The notes under the pieces were generated by a model. That model was not told the origin of the DNA, ran no database searches, and worked only from the letters and a program-made list of their open reading frames with translations. DNA of 64,000 nt, taken from assembly GCA_937138625.1 (NCBI GenBank), contig CAKZPF010000004.1, positions 248,001 to 312,000 of the forward strand, given 5' to 3'. Positions 27,506 through 35,596 of the stretch are shown piece after piece. Both the position numbers and the translations under genes were made by a program. Positions within the stretch are counted from its first letter, which is position 1. Each line of letters opens with the position of its first letter. This DNA is from an uncultured Caulobacteraceae bacterium (GTDB lineage: Bacteria; Pseudomonadota; Alphaproteobacteria; Caulobacterales; Caulobacteraceae).

Positions 27506-28171
27506 ATGACAACCTCTGCCCTGGCCAGTGCCACCAGTTCTGACAACTCCACACGCCAAGCCACACAGCAAAAGCGGCTGACGGAAAACTTTGATACCTT
27601 CCTGACTCTGCTGACGGCGCAGTTGCAAAACCAAGACCCGCTCGAGCCTCTAAAGGCCAACGAGTTCACCCAGCAGTTGGTACAATTCTCAAGCGTGGAA
27701 CAAGCGCTTGAAACCAACAAGCTTCTGGGCCAATTGGTCGAGGCCTCTGGTGCCGACAGCTTGACGCCCTTGGTGGGCTATATTGGCAAAACCGTGGCCG
27801 CTGAGGGTGATGCCATGGCCCTGAAAGACAGCCAAGCGCAATGGCGCTATCAGCTTGAATACCCGGCGAAATCTGTCGAATTGCGCGTGTTGGATGACCT
27901 GGGCCGTACGGTATACAGCCAAGAGGGCCAGACCACGAACAATCTGCATGAATTTAAATGGGATGGAAAAACCACTGACGGTAACCAATTGGAAGATGGT
28001 GGTGTGTATCGTTTGCAAGTGATCGCCGCCGATAGCAGCGGCAAAAGCATTGATGCCAGCACACAGATTGTGGGCCCCGTGCGCGCGATCGAAAGTGGCC
28101 AAGACGGTGCTGAATTGGTGCTGGATGGCGCCAAGGCCAAACGCGAACAGTTGGTTGGCGTGATCGGATAA
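27506..28171 (+). CDS. flgD: flagellar hook assembly scaffold (hook cap)
   Basis: FlgD caps the growing hook and guides FlgE assembly. The 221-residue protein has the N-terminal secretion and conserved segment FDTFLTLLTAQLQNQDPLEP followed by NEFTQQLVQFSSVEQALETN, which is diagnostic. After about residue 85 come the FlgD Ig-like/tudor domains, with EFKWDGKTTDGNQLEDGGVY. It sits between fliK and flgE, the usual alphaproteobacterial order. Confidence 0.96.
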   Translation: MTTSALASATSSDNSTRQATQQKRLTENFDTFLTLLTAQLQNQDPLEPLKANEFTQQLVQFSSVEQALETNKLLGQLVEASGADSLTPLVGYIGKTVAAEGDAMALKDSQAQWRYQLEYPAKSVELRVLDDLGRTVYSQEGQTTNNLHEFKWDGKTTDGNQLEDGGVYRLQVIAADSSGKSIDASTQIVGPVRAIESGQDGAELVLDGAKAKREQLVGVIG

Positions 28172-28299
28172 AGGTTTGTGGCTGTCAGGGCCACACAAAA
28201 CAAACACTGGGACATTGGCAAAGCCGGATGTCCGCCGCCCGTCGGCAACAGTCTAGAGAAATGCTCTCCACAAACACATGATAATAACGGAGCGAAAGT

Positions 28300-29685
28300 A
28301 TGAGTATCAACGGATCGATGCTATCTGGGGTGTCAGGTTTGAAAGCCAACTCAACGGCGTTGGCAGTCATTTCGGACAACATTTCAAACGTCAACACCGT
28401 GGCCTATAAGCGCTCGCGTGCCAATTTCCAAACCTTGGTCACGACCGAAGCCCGCCAGGGCAGCTACAACTCGGGTGGTGTGCTGTCCACCAACCACGCC
28501 TTTGTCAGCGGGCAAGGTCTGTTGCAACGCACCGAAAGCTCCACGGACCTAGGGATCTCGGGCAATGGCTTTTTTGTGGTCTCGGAACAAGGCGGCACGC
28601 TAACCACTGCCGACGCCCGTTATTTCACACGTGCCGGTTCCTTTAATGTGGAAAAAGATGGCTACCTGCAAAACTCAGCAGGCTTTTATCTGCTGGGTTG
28701 GGAACTGGATGAAGATGGTGTGGTGGATATTGATCCGTCGTCCTTGACCGATTTGGTGCCCATTAACGTGGGCAATATTGGCGGGACTGCCGAGGCCACG
28801 ACCTCGGTGACCTTCAACGCCAACTTGCAATCCAGCCAAACCGTATCGGCCGAGGCCGCCACTTATGATGCCACAGACTCAACGGCCAACATGGCCTCGG
28901 GCAGTGTCACGCCGGACTTTGAACGCTCGATGGAAATCATCGACTCCATGGGGGGCAAGCGGACCATCTATTATTCGTTCCTGAAAACCAGCACGCCCAA
29001 CCAATGGAACGCCGAGGTCTATGTCTCGCCGTCCACTGATATCGAAACCGGCACTGGTCTTGTGAACGGCCAAATTGCCACCGGTACCGTGGCCTTTACC
29101 TCGGACGGGCGCCTGGACACCACCAACACCACACTGCCCTCGTCGGTGACCTTTTTGCCTTCATCGACCGCTGCTGTGACCGGCAGCCAAATCAAATGGG
29201 CCACTGCAGCCGGCCTTTCTGGTCAAACCCTGAGCATGAACATTGGCTCGGCGACCTCGACAAGCGGTCTGACACAGTTCGACAGTCCCTCGAACCTGCT
29301 CTCCACCAGCAGCAACGGGAGCACCTTTGGCAACTTGTCAAACGTAGAAATCGATGAAGAGGGTTACGTCACCGCCCTGTTTGATAACGGGGAGTCGCGA
29401 CGGCTTTATAAAGTGCCCGTGGCCACATTCCCCAGTGCGGACAACCTGACCCTGCAAAGTGGGAACGTTTATGGGGTATCGGCCCAATCCGGGACCTTTA
29501 CGCTGAAAGAAGCCGGCTCGGCCGGGGCCGGGGCCATTGCGCCCGCAACGCTTGAGGCCTCGACCGTGGACCTGTCTACCGAGTTCACCAACATGATCAC
29601 CGTGCAGCGGGCCTATTCAGCCGCCTCCAAGATCATCACGACTTCAGATGAAATGATGGAAGAGTTGATCCGCATGAAACGGTAA
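28300..29685 (+). CDS. flgE: flagellar hook protein
   Basis: The hook subunit, 461 residues. The N-terminus MSINGSMLSGVSGLKANSTA with DNISNVNTVAYKRSRANFQT, and STDLGISGNGFFVVSEQGGT, mark the family. The C-terminus VDLSTEFTNMITVQRAYSAA followed by MMEELIRMKR completes the coiled-coil D0 domain. A GGAGCGA ribosome-binding site precedes the ATG. The 128-base gap to flgD has no clear promoter, so co-transcription from the fliK promoter is possible. A strong terminator follows. Confidence 0.97.
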   Translation: MSINGSMLSGVSGLKANSTALAVISDNISNVNTVAYKRSRANFQTLVTTEARQGSYNSGGVLSTNHAFVSGQGLLQRTESSTDLGISGNGFFVVSEQGGTLTTADARYFTRAGSFNVEKDGYLQNSAGFYLLGWELDEDGVVDIDPSSLTDLVPINVGNIGGTAEATTSVTFNANLQSSQTVSAEAATYDATDSTANMASGSVTPDFERSMEIIDSMGGKRTIYYSFLKTSTPNQWNAEVYVSPSTDIETGTGLVNGQIATGTVAFTSDGRLDTTNTTLPSSVTFLPSSTAAVTGSQIKWATAAGLSGQTLSMNIGSATSTSGLTQFDSPSNLLSTSSNGSTFGNLSNVEIDEEGYVTALFDNGESRRLYKVPVATFPSADNLTLQSGNVYGVSAQSGTFTLKEAGSAGAGAIAPATLEASTVDLSTEFTNMITVQRAYSAASKIITTSDEMMEELIRMKR

Positions 29686-29715
29686 TCGGTAACTCCTGAT
29701 TTAATACAAAACCCC

Positions 29716-29761
29716 ATCCCGCCCTGGTTAACAAATCATGGGCGGGATATTTTTGTTTTTC
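29716..29761 (+). terminator. Rho-independent terminator after flgE
   Basis: A perfect 9-bp stem ATCCCGCCC/GGGCGGGAT is followed by a T-rich tract. It lies 31 bases past the flgE stop and closes the fliK-flgD-flgE transcript. Confidence 0.88.
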
Positions 29762-29858
29762 TTTTTTTTATTTACTTTATTTTTACCAGTTTGCTTAGCC
29801 GTTTTTTAAAGGCACGCTGTTATTGTGGATACCGTAGACGCAACGAGGAAACGGTTCC

Positions 29859-30140
29859 ATGACAGCAACCCAAACCCAAACGAGAGAAAATCTCCCGATT
29901 GGGCCCGATGGCACCCCCCTACGGCTCGAGGATCTGCCTCCGGCCGATACGGTTCGCTGGGTGGTGCGACGCAAGGCCCAAGTTGTCGCGGCGGTTCGCG
30001 GCGGGCTTTTGACCTTGGAAGAGGCCTGCAACCGCTATCGACTAACGGTCGAAGAATTCCTGACATGGCAACGGTCGCTGGATAATCATGGCATTGCGGG
30101 GTTGCGCACCACAAAATGCCAGAGTTATCGGAACCGATAA
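29859..30140 (+). CDS. sciP: SciP, small inhibitor of CtrA-dependent transcription (DUF1153)
   Basis: A 93-residue helix-turn-helix protein of the DUF1153 family. Caulobacter SciP binds CtrA and blocks its activation of target promoters in early S phase. Hallmark segments are IGPDGTPLRLEDLPPADTVR, WVVRRKAQVVAAVRGGLLTL and EEACNRYRLTVEEFLTWQRS, ending in GIAGLRTTKCQSYR. The ATG at 29859 has GAGGAAACGG upstream. It is a single-gene unit bounded by terminators, between flgE and fliF, a position I recall for the Caulobacter gene too. Its target CtrA is encoded 12 kb downstream. Confidence 0.95.
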   Translation: MTATQTQTRENLPIGPDGTPLRLEDLPPADTVRWVVRRKAQVVAAVRGGLLTLEEACNRYRLTVEEFLTWQRSLDNHGIAGLRTTKCQSYRNR

Positions 30141-30162
30141 ACGTCACAACACGGTTCGCACG

Positions 30163-30195
30163 AACGTCGGCTTCCTCGGGCCGACGTTTTTCTTT
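30163..30195 (+). terminator. Rho-independent terminator after sciP
   Basis: A perfect 9-bp stem AACGTCGGC/GCCGACGTT is followed by TTTTCTTTT. It begins 22 bases after the sciP stop and separates sciP from the fliF operon. Confidence 0.87.
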
Positions 30196-30291
30196 TGCTA
30201 AATGCTATGATTTTTTAGCGCCCTAGACCCATCACCTCAGAACGCCACCGAAGCCCACCACCAGGCCAAACCGGCAAAAATTACCCCCATC

Positions 30292-30307
30292 TTAAGACCT
30301 TGTTTAC
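30292..30307 (+). promoter_or_regulatory. CtrA-box-like site upstream of fliF
   Basis: TTAA-N7-TTTAC matches the CtrA consensus TTAA-N7-TTAAC at all but one position. It lies about 50 bases before the fliF start, a promoter-proximal place. Flagellar operons heading with fliF are classic CtrA targets in Caulobacter. Short motifs like this arise by chance, so this remains a candidate. Confidence 0.5.
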
Positions 30308-30357
30308 GAGCTGTTGGGTAATTTCTGCCCAGTGGTAGTGAAATCAGCAGGGTCATA

Positions 30358-32058
30358 GTGGCAAGCGTAACCGAGTTTATCCGGCATTTTGGCATCCTGC
30401 GCCTGGTGGCCATTTTGGGCGTCACCGCAGGCGTAGCCGCCATGCTGTTTGGTATTCTGGTGGGCTTTGGCACCCCGGGGATGTCGCTGCTGTATGCCAA
30501 TTTGGATATGCGTGAAGCGGGTGCCGTCACCGAGCGCCTGGATCAAGCCGGCATCCAATATGAACTGAAGGGCGATGGCTCAACCATCATGGTCGAGCGC
30601 GACAAGGTTTTGTCCGCCCGTGTGATGCTGTCGGCCGAAGGCCTGCCCACCTCCGGTTCTGTTGGCTATGAACTGTTTGATAAAACAGACAGTTTTGGTC
30701 AGACCGAGATGGTGCAAAACCTGAACCGTGTACGCGCCCTCGAGGGTGAACTCGCCCGCACCATTCGCTCCATTCGCGGGGTCACCGGTGCGCGGGTGCA
30801 CTTGGTATTGCCGCAACGGCGTTTGTTCGATAGCCAATCTGAGGCAGCCACGGCCTCAATTGTTGTGGGTCTGGCAGGCCAAGGCCTGACCACGCAGCAA
30901 GTCAGTGCCATGCGCAATTTGGTCTCGGGCGCGACCCCCGGCCTTAGCCCCAGCAAAGTGGTGATCTTGGACGAAAAGGGCCGCATGCTGTCATCAGGCC
31001 TGGATGACGGCCAAGACGGTGCCCTTGCCGGCATGGTCGATGACCGCGAAGCTGCCATGCAAGATCGCATTCGCGCCCAAGTTCTGGACATTGTTGAAAA
31101 CATCACCGGCCCTGGCAAAGCCAAGGTCCAGGTCGCCGTGGACATGGACTTCAACAGAATTTCGCAAACCTCTGAAATCTATGACCCTGACGGGCAAGTG
31201 GTGCGTTCACAACAAAGCATCACTGCCGAGGATCAAGATAGCGAAGGCGGCAATGGTGGCCCCGTGACCGCAGGTGCCAATATCCCCGAAGGGGCGCTGG
31301 GGGCCAATGGCGGCCAAGCGGCACTGTCCAATTCGGCCCGCACCGAAGAAACCATCAATTACGAAATTTCAAAAACCACCAAAACCGAACTGAAAGAAAG
31401 CGGCACCATTCAGCGGCTGTCGATCGCGGTGGCTGTGGATGGGGCCACCAGTGGAACCGGAGAAAATGCCGAATACACCCCGCGCTCGGCCGAAGAAATG
31501 CAGCAAATCGAGAACTTGGTGCGCACGGCCGTTGGCTTTGACGAAGATCGTGGCGACCAAATCAGTGTGGTCAATGTCCGCTTCGCCAGCTTGGATGTGG
31601 AGCCCGTCTCCGAAGAAGAGCCGGGCCTCCTGGATGGTTTCAACAAAAACGACATCATGCGCGCCGTGGAGCTGGGCATTCTCAGCTTGATGGCCATCAT
31701 TTTGATCTTCACCGTCCTGCGACCCTTGCTGAAGGGCTTGGCCAATCCTGTCATTGGCGTCTCAGGCGGAGACGGCACCGCTGCCTTGGCAGCCCCGGGT
31801 GGCGGCAATCTGCAAGCCATTGCCGGACCACAAGGGGGTGGCACCACTCCGCAAGCCTCGGCCGAACAAGCCCCACCAACACCTGCTGAACCCCTGCCCC
31901 CGCCACCACCGTCCGCCCTCGAGAAAGACATTGAGGTTGCCAAGGTGGAAGGCCTGGTGAAAGCGGCCTCGGTCAATAAGGTGGCTGAATACGTAAAAGA
32001 AAACCCACAAAAGAGCGTCGCCATTATGCGCAGCTGGCTCCATAAGGATGACTTCTAA
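30358..32058 (+). CDS. fliF: flagellar MS-ring protein
   Basis: FliF builds the MS ring in the inner membrane on which the rotor and export gate assemble. The 566-residue protein has an N-terminal helix ([20 protein letters not shown]), the ring-building motifs [20 protein letters not shown] and [20 protein letters not shown], and a second helix near residue 440 ([20 protein letters not shown]). The C-terminal tail [19 protein letters not shown] binds FliG. The start is the GTG at 30358, because the next ATG would remove part of the first helix. Its stop overlaps the fliG start by one base (TAATG). Confidence 0.96.
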   Translation: MASVTEFIRHFGILRLVAILGVTAGVAAMLFGILVGFGTPGMSLLYANLDMREAGAVTERLDQAGIQYELKGDGSTIMVERDKVLSARVMLSAEGLPTSGSVGYELFDKTDSFGQTEMVQNLNRVRALEGELARTIRSIRGVTGARVHLVLPQRRLFDSQSEAATASIVVGLAGQGLTTQQVSAMRNLVSGATPGLSPSKVVILDEKGRMLSSGLDDGQDGALAGMVDDREAAMQDRIRAQVLDIVENITGPGKAKVQVAVDMDFNRISQTSEIYDPDGQVVRSQQSITAEDQDSEGGNGGPVTAGANIPEGALGANGGQAALSNSARTEETINYEISKTTKTELKESGTIQRLSIAVAVDGATSGTGENAEYTPRSAEEMQQIENLVRTAVGFDEDRGDQISVVNVRFASLDVEPVSEEEPGLLDGFNKNDIMRAVELGILSLMAIILIFTVLRPLLKGLANPVIGVSGGDGTAALAAPGGGNLQAIAGPQGGGTTPQASAEQAPPTPAEPLPPPPPSALEKDIEVAKVEGLVKAASVNKVAEYVKENPQKSVAIMRSWLHKDDF

Positions 32059-33095
32059 TGTCAGCACTCCGTGGACGAGGAAAAAAACAGGTCAGTGACA
32101 TCAAGGACATGTCCGGGCCCGACAAAGCGGCCGTGATCTTGTTGACACTTGGTAACACCGAGCATGAGCTGTGGAACCACTTGGATGAAGAGGAGATCAA
32201 GGAGATCTCGCTCTCGATGTCCAATCTGGGCACAGTGGCCAACCATGTGGTCGAAGAGCTGCTGAAAGAGTTTGTTACCGGCGTGGCCTCAGGCGGGACC
32301 ATTATGGGGACCTATGAAGACACCCAGCGCCTGTTGATGTCCTTCCTGCCCGAAGACCAAGTCGAAGGCGTGATGGAAGAAATTCGCGGTCCCGCCGGCC
32401 GCACCATGTGGGACAAGCTGGGCAATGTTTCCGAAGGCGTTTTGGCCAGCTATTTGAAAAACGAGTACCCGCAGACGGTCGCTGTGGTGTTGTCCAAGGT
32501 CAAAACCGATCACGCCGCCCGTGTGCTGTCGGCTCTGCCTGAAGAATTCGCCATCGAGTGTGTTTTGCGCATGTTGCGCATGGAGCCCGTGCAGCGCGAT
32601 ATCTTGGATAAAATCGAACAGACCTTGCGCAACGAGTTCATGTCCAACCTGGCGCGCACTTCCAAACGCGACAGCCACGAACACATGGCTGAAATTTTCA
32701 ACAACTTCGACCGTCAAACCGAAGGGCGCTTCCTCACCTCGCTCGAGGAACGCAACCGCGATGCCGCCGAGCGCATTCGCGGCCTGATGTTCGTCTTCGA
32801 AGATTTGGGCAAACTGGATCCGGCGTCGGTGCAAACCCTTTTGCGGGCCGTCGACAAAAGTCAGATGGCGTTGGCGCTCAAGGGGGCCTCCGACGGCCTC
32901 AAGGATTTGTTTTTCTCAAACATGTCCGAACGCGCCGCCAAGATCTTGCGCGAAGATATGGAGGGCATGGGCCCCGTGCGCCTGAAGGATGTGGATGCGG
33001 CTCAGTCCAACATGGTCAATTTGGCCAAGGATTTGGCGGCTAAGGGTGAAATTATGCTGGCTGGCTCCGGCGGTGATGACGAGTTGGTGTACTGA
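32058..33095 (+). CDS. fliG: flagellar motor switch protein FliG
   Basis: FliG is the rotor subunit that meets the stator and sets torque and direction. The 345 residues show the N-terminal domain that binds FliF ([20 protein letters not shown]), the middle EHPQ-like region ([20 protein letters not shown]), and the C-terminal charged torque helix with [20 protein letters not shown]. It is coupled to fliF by a one-base overlap, and its stop overlaps the fliH start by one base (TGATG). Confidence 0.96.
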   Translation: MSALRGRGKKQVSDIKDMSGPDKAAVILLTLGNTEHELWNHLDEEEIKEISLSMSNLGTVANHVVEELLKEFVTGVASGGTIMGTYEDTQRLLMSFLPEDQVEGVMEEIRGPAGRTMWDKLGNVSEGVLASYLKNEYPQTVAVVLSKVKTDHAARVLSALPEEFAIECVLRMLRMEPVQRDILDKIEQTLRNEFMSNLARTSKRDSHEHMAEIFNNFDRQTEGRFLTSLEERNRDAAERIRGLMFVFEDLGKLDPASVQTLLRAVDKSQMALALKGASDGLKDLFFSNMSERAAKILREDMEGMGPVRLKDVDAAQSNMVNLAKDLAAKGEIMLAGSGGDDELVY

Positions 33096-33733
33096 TGACG
33101 ACCTCAACGCCCCGCAAATTTATGTTCGAGACCGAATTTGACAAAAAAGGTCAAATCATTCGGGCGCACAACTATCGCAGCACCTTCACCAAAGACGAGG
33201 TAGAGGCCGAAAAGGCAGCGGCCTATCAAGAAGGGGCCCAAGACACCGTCGCCCAAGCCGAAGCTGAATTGTTGAAGGCGCTGAGCCGTACCGCCAAGGC
33301 CCTAGAAAACAGCCTGGCACAAGAGGCGCAACGCTTGCGGGAAAATGTATGCACCATGGCGCTGATCATTGGCAAACAGCTGTCCGCCAATGCCCTGGAA
33401 AAGTTCCCCGAACATGTTGTTGAAAAACTGATCAGCACCACCGTCCAAGAGCTGCGCACCGCCCCCCATGTGGTCGTGACGGTACCCAGCGCAGACGAAG
33501 ACAAAATCCGTCCACGTGTCGAGATGTTGGCCAGCCAGCATGGTTTTGAGGGAAATGTCTTGGTCAAGGGTCTGCCCAATATGCGCACCGCGCAATGCAC
33601 CATCGACTGGGGCCAAGGCAGTGCGCATTTCGACCCGCATGACATTGAAAGCCAGGTCATCGCACTGGTCAAATCTCATCTTCAATATCAGGCCGAAAAT
33701 GGTCCCGACACCGAGCAGGAGCCCCCACAATGA
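33095..33733 (+). CDS. fliH: flagellar export regulator FliH-like
   Basis: A 212-residue protein in the fliH position. FliH docks and restrains the FliI ATPase at the export gate. The first third is helical and Ala/Glu/Gln-rich (AEKAAAYQEGAQDTVAQAEA, EAQRLRENVCTMALIIGKQL), as in FliH/YscL/AtpF-like stalks. The second half (from about residue 100) holds the globular region VVVTVPSADEDKIRPRVEML. FliH is poorly conserved, so the call leans on position between fliG and fliN. Its stop overlaps fliN by 4 bases. Confidence 0.85.
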   Translation: MTTSTPRKFMFETEFDKKGQIIRAHNYRSTFTKDEVEAEKAAAYQEGAQDTVAQAEAELLKALSRTAKALENSLAQEAQRLRENVCTMALIIGKQLSANALEKFPEHVVEKLISTTVQELRTAPHVVVTVPSADEDKIRPRVEMLASQHGFEGNVLVKGLPNMRTAQCTIDWGQGSAHFDPHDIESQVIALVKSHLQYQAENGPDTEQEPPQ

Positions 33734-34152
33734 CATCCGACGAAACCCCTCCAGAAAACGCTGACCAAGGCGGCGAGGACATTGTCGCCGGAGGCAACGA
33801 AGGCGCCCCTCCGCCACCCAAGGCGGATGTGCCGCTTGAAGAATTTGAAAAAACAGATGACGCGGATCTATCCGAAGATGGCGACGAAGAACAAACCAAA
33901 AGCGCCACGGATCTGGCCCCTGTTTATGACGTGCCGGTGCACATCTCGGCGGTCCTGGGCAAGACCGAAGTGAATGTGGCCTCTTTGATGAAGCTCTCGA
34001 AGGGATCGGTCCTCGAGCTTGATCGTAAGGTCGGCGAAGCCATCGATATCTATGTGAACAACCGCCTGGTCGCCCGTGGCGAGGTGGTCATCGTTGAAGA
34101 TCGGCTTGGAGTGACCATGACCGAAATTATTAAAGATGGCGGCGCCGTCTAA
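33730..34152 (+). CDS. fliN: flagellar motor switch protein FliN
   Basis: FliN forms the lower C-ring with FliM and binds CheY-P and FliH. The 140-residue protein has an acidic, Pro-rich N-terminal extension (residues 1-65) and a SpoA domain with the family core VPVHISAVLGKTEVNVASLM, KGSVLELDRKVGEAIDIYVN and LVARGEVVIVEDRLGVTMTE. The ATG at 33730 overlaps the fliH stop (ATGA). fliM is not in the window. Confidence 0.96.
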   Translation: MTSDETPPENADQGGEDIVAGGNEGAPPPPKADVPLEEFEKTDDADLSEDGDEEQTKSATDLAPVYDVPVHISAVLGKTEVNVASLMKLSKGSVLELDRKVGEAIDIYVNNRLVARGEVVIVEDRLGVTMTEIIKDGGAV

Positions 34153-34172
34153 AGGAATGAGCAAGGAGTAAT

Positions 34173-35570
34173 ATGATGCGCTTAATGATTGTCGGACCGC
34201 TGAGTGGCCAAATGACCCAGGCGGTGAAAATTGCCATCGATAACGGGGCCAAGGTGGCCCATGTGGACACCATCTCTAAGGCCACATCGGCCTTGCGCTC
34301 AGGCCAAGGGGCCGACCTGTTGATGGTGGATGCGAGCCTGGATATTCACGAGCTGATCCGCGCCAATGAATCCGAGCGTATACTGGTGCCGGTGGTGGCC
34401 TGTGGTGTGGACACTGATGCCAAGAGTGCCGCGGCCGCCATTCGCGCCGGGGCCAAAGAGTTCATTCCCCTGCCCCCGGATGCCGAGTTGATCGCCGCCG
34501 TCTTGGCAGCCGTTTCCGACGACGAACGGCCCATGGTGGCCCGTGATCCGGCCATGCAATCGGTGCTGAAACTGGCCGACCAGATTGCGCCCTCCGAAGC
34601 CTCGATCCTGATCACCGGGGAAAGCGGTGTCGGTAAAGAGGTGATGGCGCGCTATGTGCACAAGCACTCTAAGCGCAAGGACAAACCGTTCATTTCCGTC
34701 AACTGTGCGGCCATCCCGGACAACCTATTGGAATCTGAACTGTTCGGTCATGAAAAAGGCGCCTTTACCGGTGCCGTGGCCCGCCGCGTCGGTAAGTTTG
34801 AAGAGGCCAACGGCGGCACCCTGCTGCTGGACGAGATCTCGGAAATGGATGCCCGCCTGCAGGCCAAACTGCTGCGCGCCATCCAAGAGCGTGAAATTGA
34901 CCGCGTGGGTGGGGCAGCGCCCGTGAAGGTGGACATCCGCATTCTCGCCACCTCAAACCGCGATCTGGCCAAAGCTGTACAGGATGGCGAGTTCCGCGAA
35001 GACTTGCTCTATCGCTTAAACGTCGTGAACCTGCGCCTGCCAAGCTTGCGTGAACGCCCCCAAGACATCCTGGCGCTGGCCGATTTCTTTGTGAAAAAAT
35101 ATGCCGAGGTCAACGGCACCCAAGCCAAGGCCCTGTCGGAAACGGCCCGCCAGCGGGTTCTGGATTACGCTTGGCCCGGCAACGTTCGTGAGCTTGAAAA
35201 CGCCATGCACCGCGCGGTTCTGTTGGCTACGGACGCCGAAATCGACGAAGCCGCTATCCGCCTGCCGGATGGCACCGCCATCGCTGACAGTGGCCAGGTG
35301 GGCATCACAGGTGCCCCGTCCGTGGCTAGCCAAGCCGCAGAGGCCGCCGAGCACGCCGTGCGCAATTTTGTAGGCCGCACGGTTTCGGATGTCGAACAAG
35401 ATCTGATCTTGAAAACCCTGGAACACTGCTTGGGCAACCGTACCCATGCGGCCAACATTTTGGGCATTTCCATTCGCACACTGCGCAACAAGCTGAAGGA
35501 ATACAACGAAAAAGGCGTCGATGTGCCGGCCCCTATGGGCTCGTCGTCTTCGTCCTCCAGCGCGGCGTGA
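34173..35570 (+). CDS. flbD: FlbD-type sigma-54 activator
   Basis: A 465-residue activator of sigma-54 flagellar promoters. The N-terminal receiver-like domain (1-115) is degenerate: the usual acid pair is replaced by VGPLSG, although D53 remains at the phospho-acceptor place. The AAA+ domain has Walker A GESGVGKE (149-156), the sigma-54 contact loop GAFTGA (196-201) and Walker B LLLDE (217-221). A Fis-type helix-turn-helix (THAANILGISIRTLRNKLKE) follows. Caulobacter FlbD is likewise atypical and is controlled by FliX, which was not found here. Its likely targets are the two sigma-54 promoters at 25.5-25.9 kb. Confidence 0.94.
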   Translation: MMRLMIVGPLSGQMTQAVKIAIDNGAKVAHVDTISKATSALRSGQGADLLMVDASLDIHELIRANESERILVPVVACGVDTDAKSAAAAIRAGAKEFIPLPPDAELIAAVLAAVSDDERPMVARDPAMQSVLKLADQIAPSEASILITGESGVGKEVMARYVHKHSKRKDKPFISVNCAAIPDNLLESELFGHEKGAFTGAVARRVGKFEEANGGTLLLDEISEMDARLQAKLLRAIQEREIDRVGGAAPVKVDIRILATSNRDLAKAVQDGEFREDLLYRLNVVNLRLPSLRERPQDILALADFFVKKYAEVNGTQAKALSETARQRVLDYAWPGNVRELENAMHRAVLLATDAEIDEAAIRLPDGTAIADSGQVGITGAPSVASQAAEAAEHAVRNFVGRTVSDVEQDLILKTLEHCLGNRTHAANILGISIRTLRNKLKEYNEKGVDVPAPMGSSSSSSSAA

Positions 35571-35596
35571 TCATCACGAGAAGGGTGTAACCATCC

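Noticed and set aside
28176-28196. Small hairpin TGTGGC/GCCACA after flgD
   Set aside because: Only six base pairs and no T run; not a convincing terminator.
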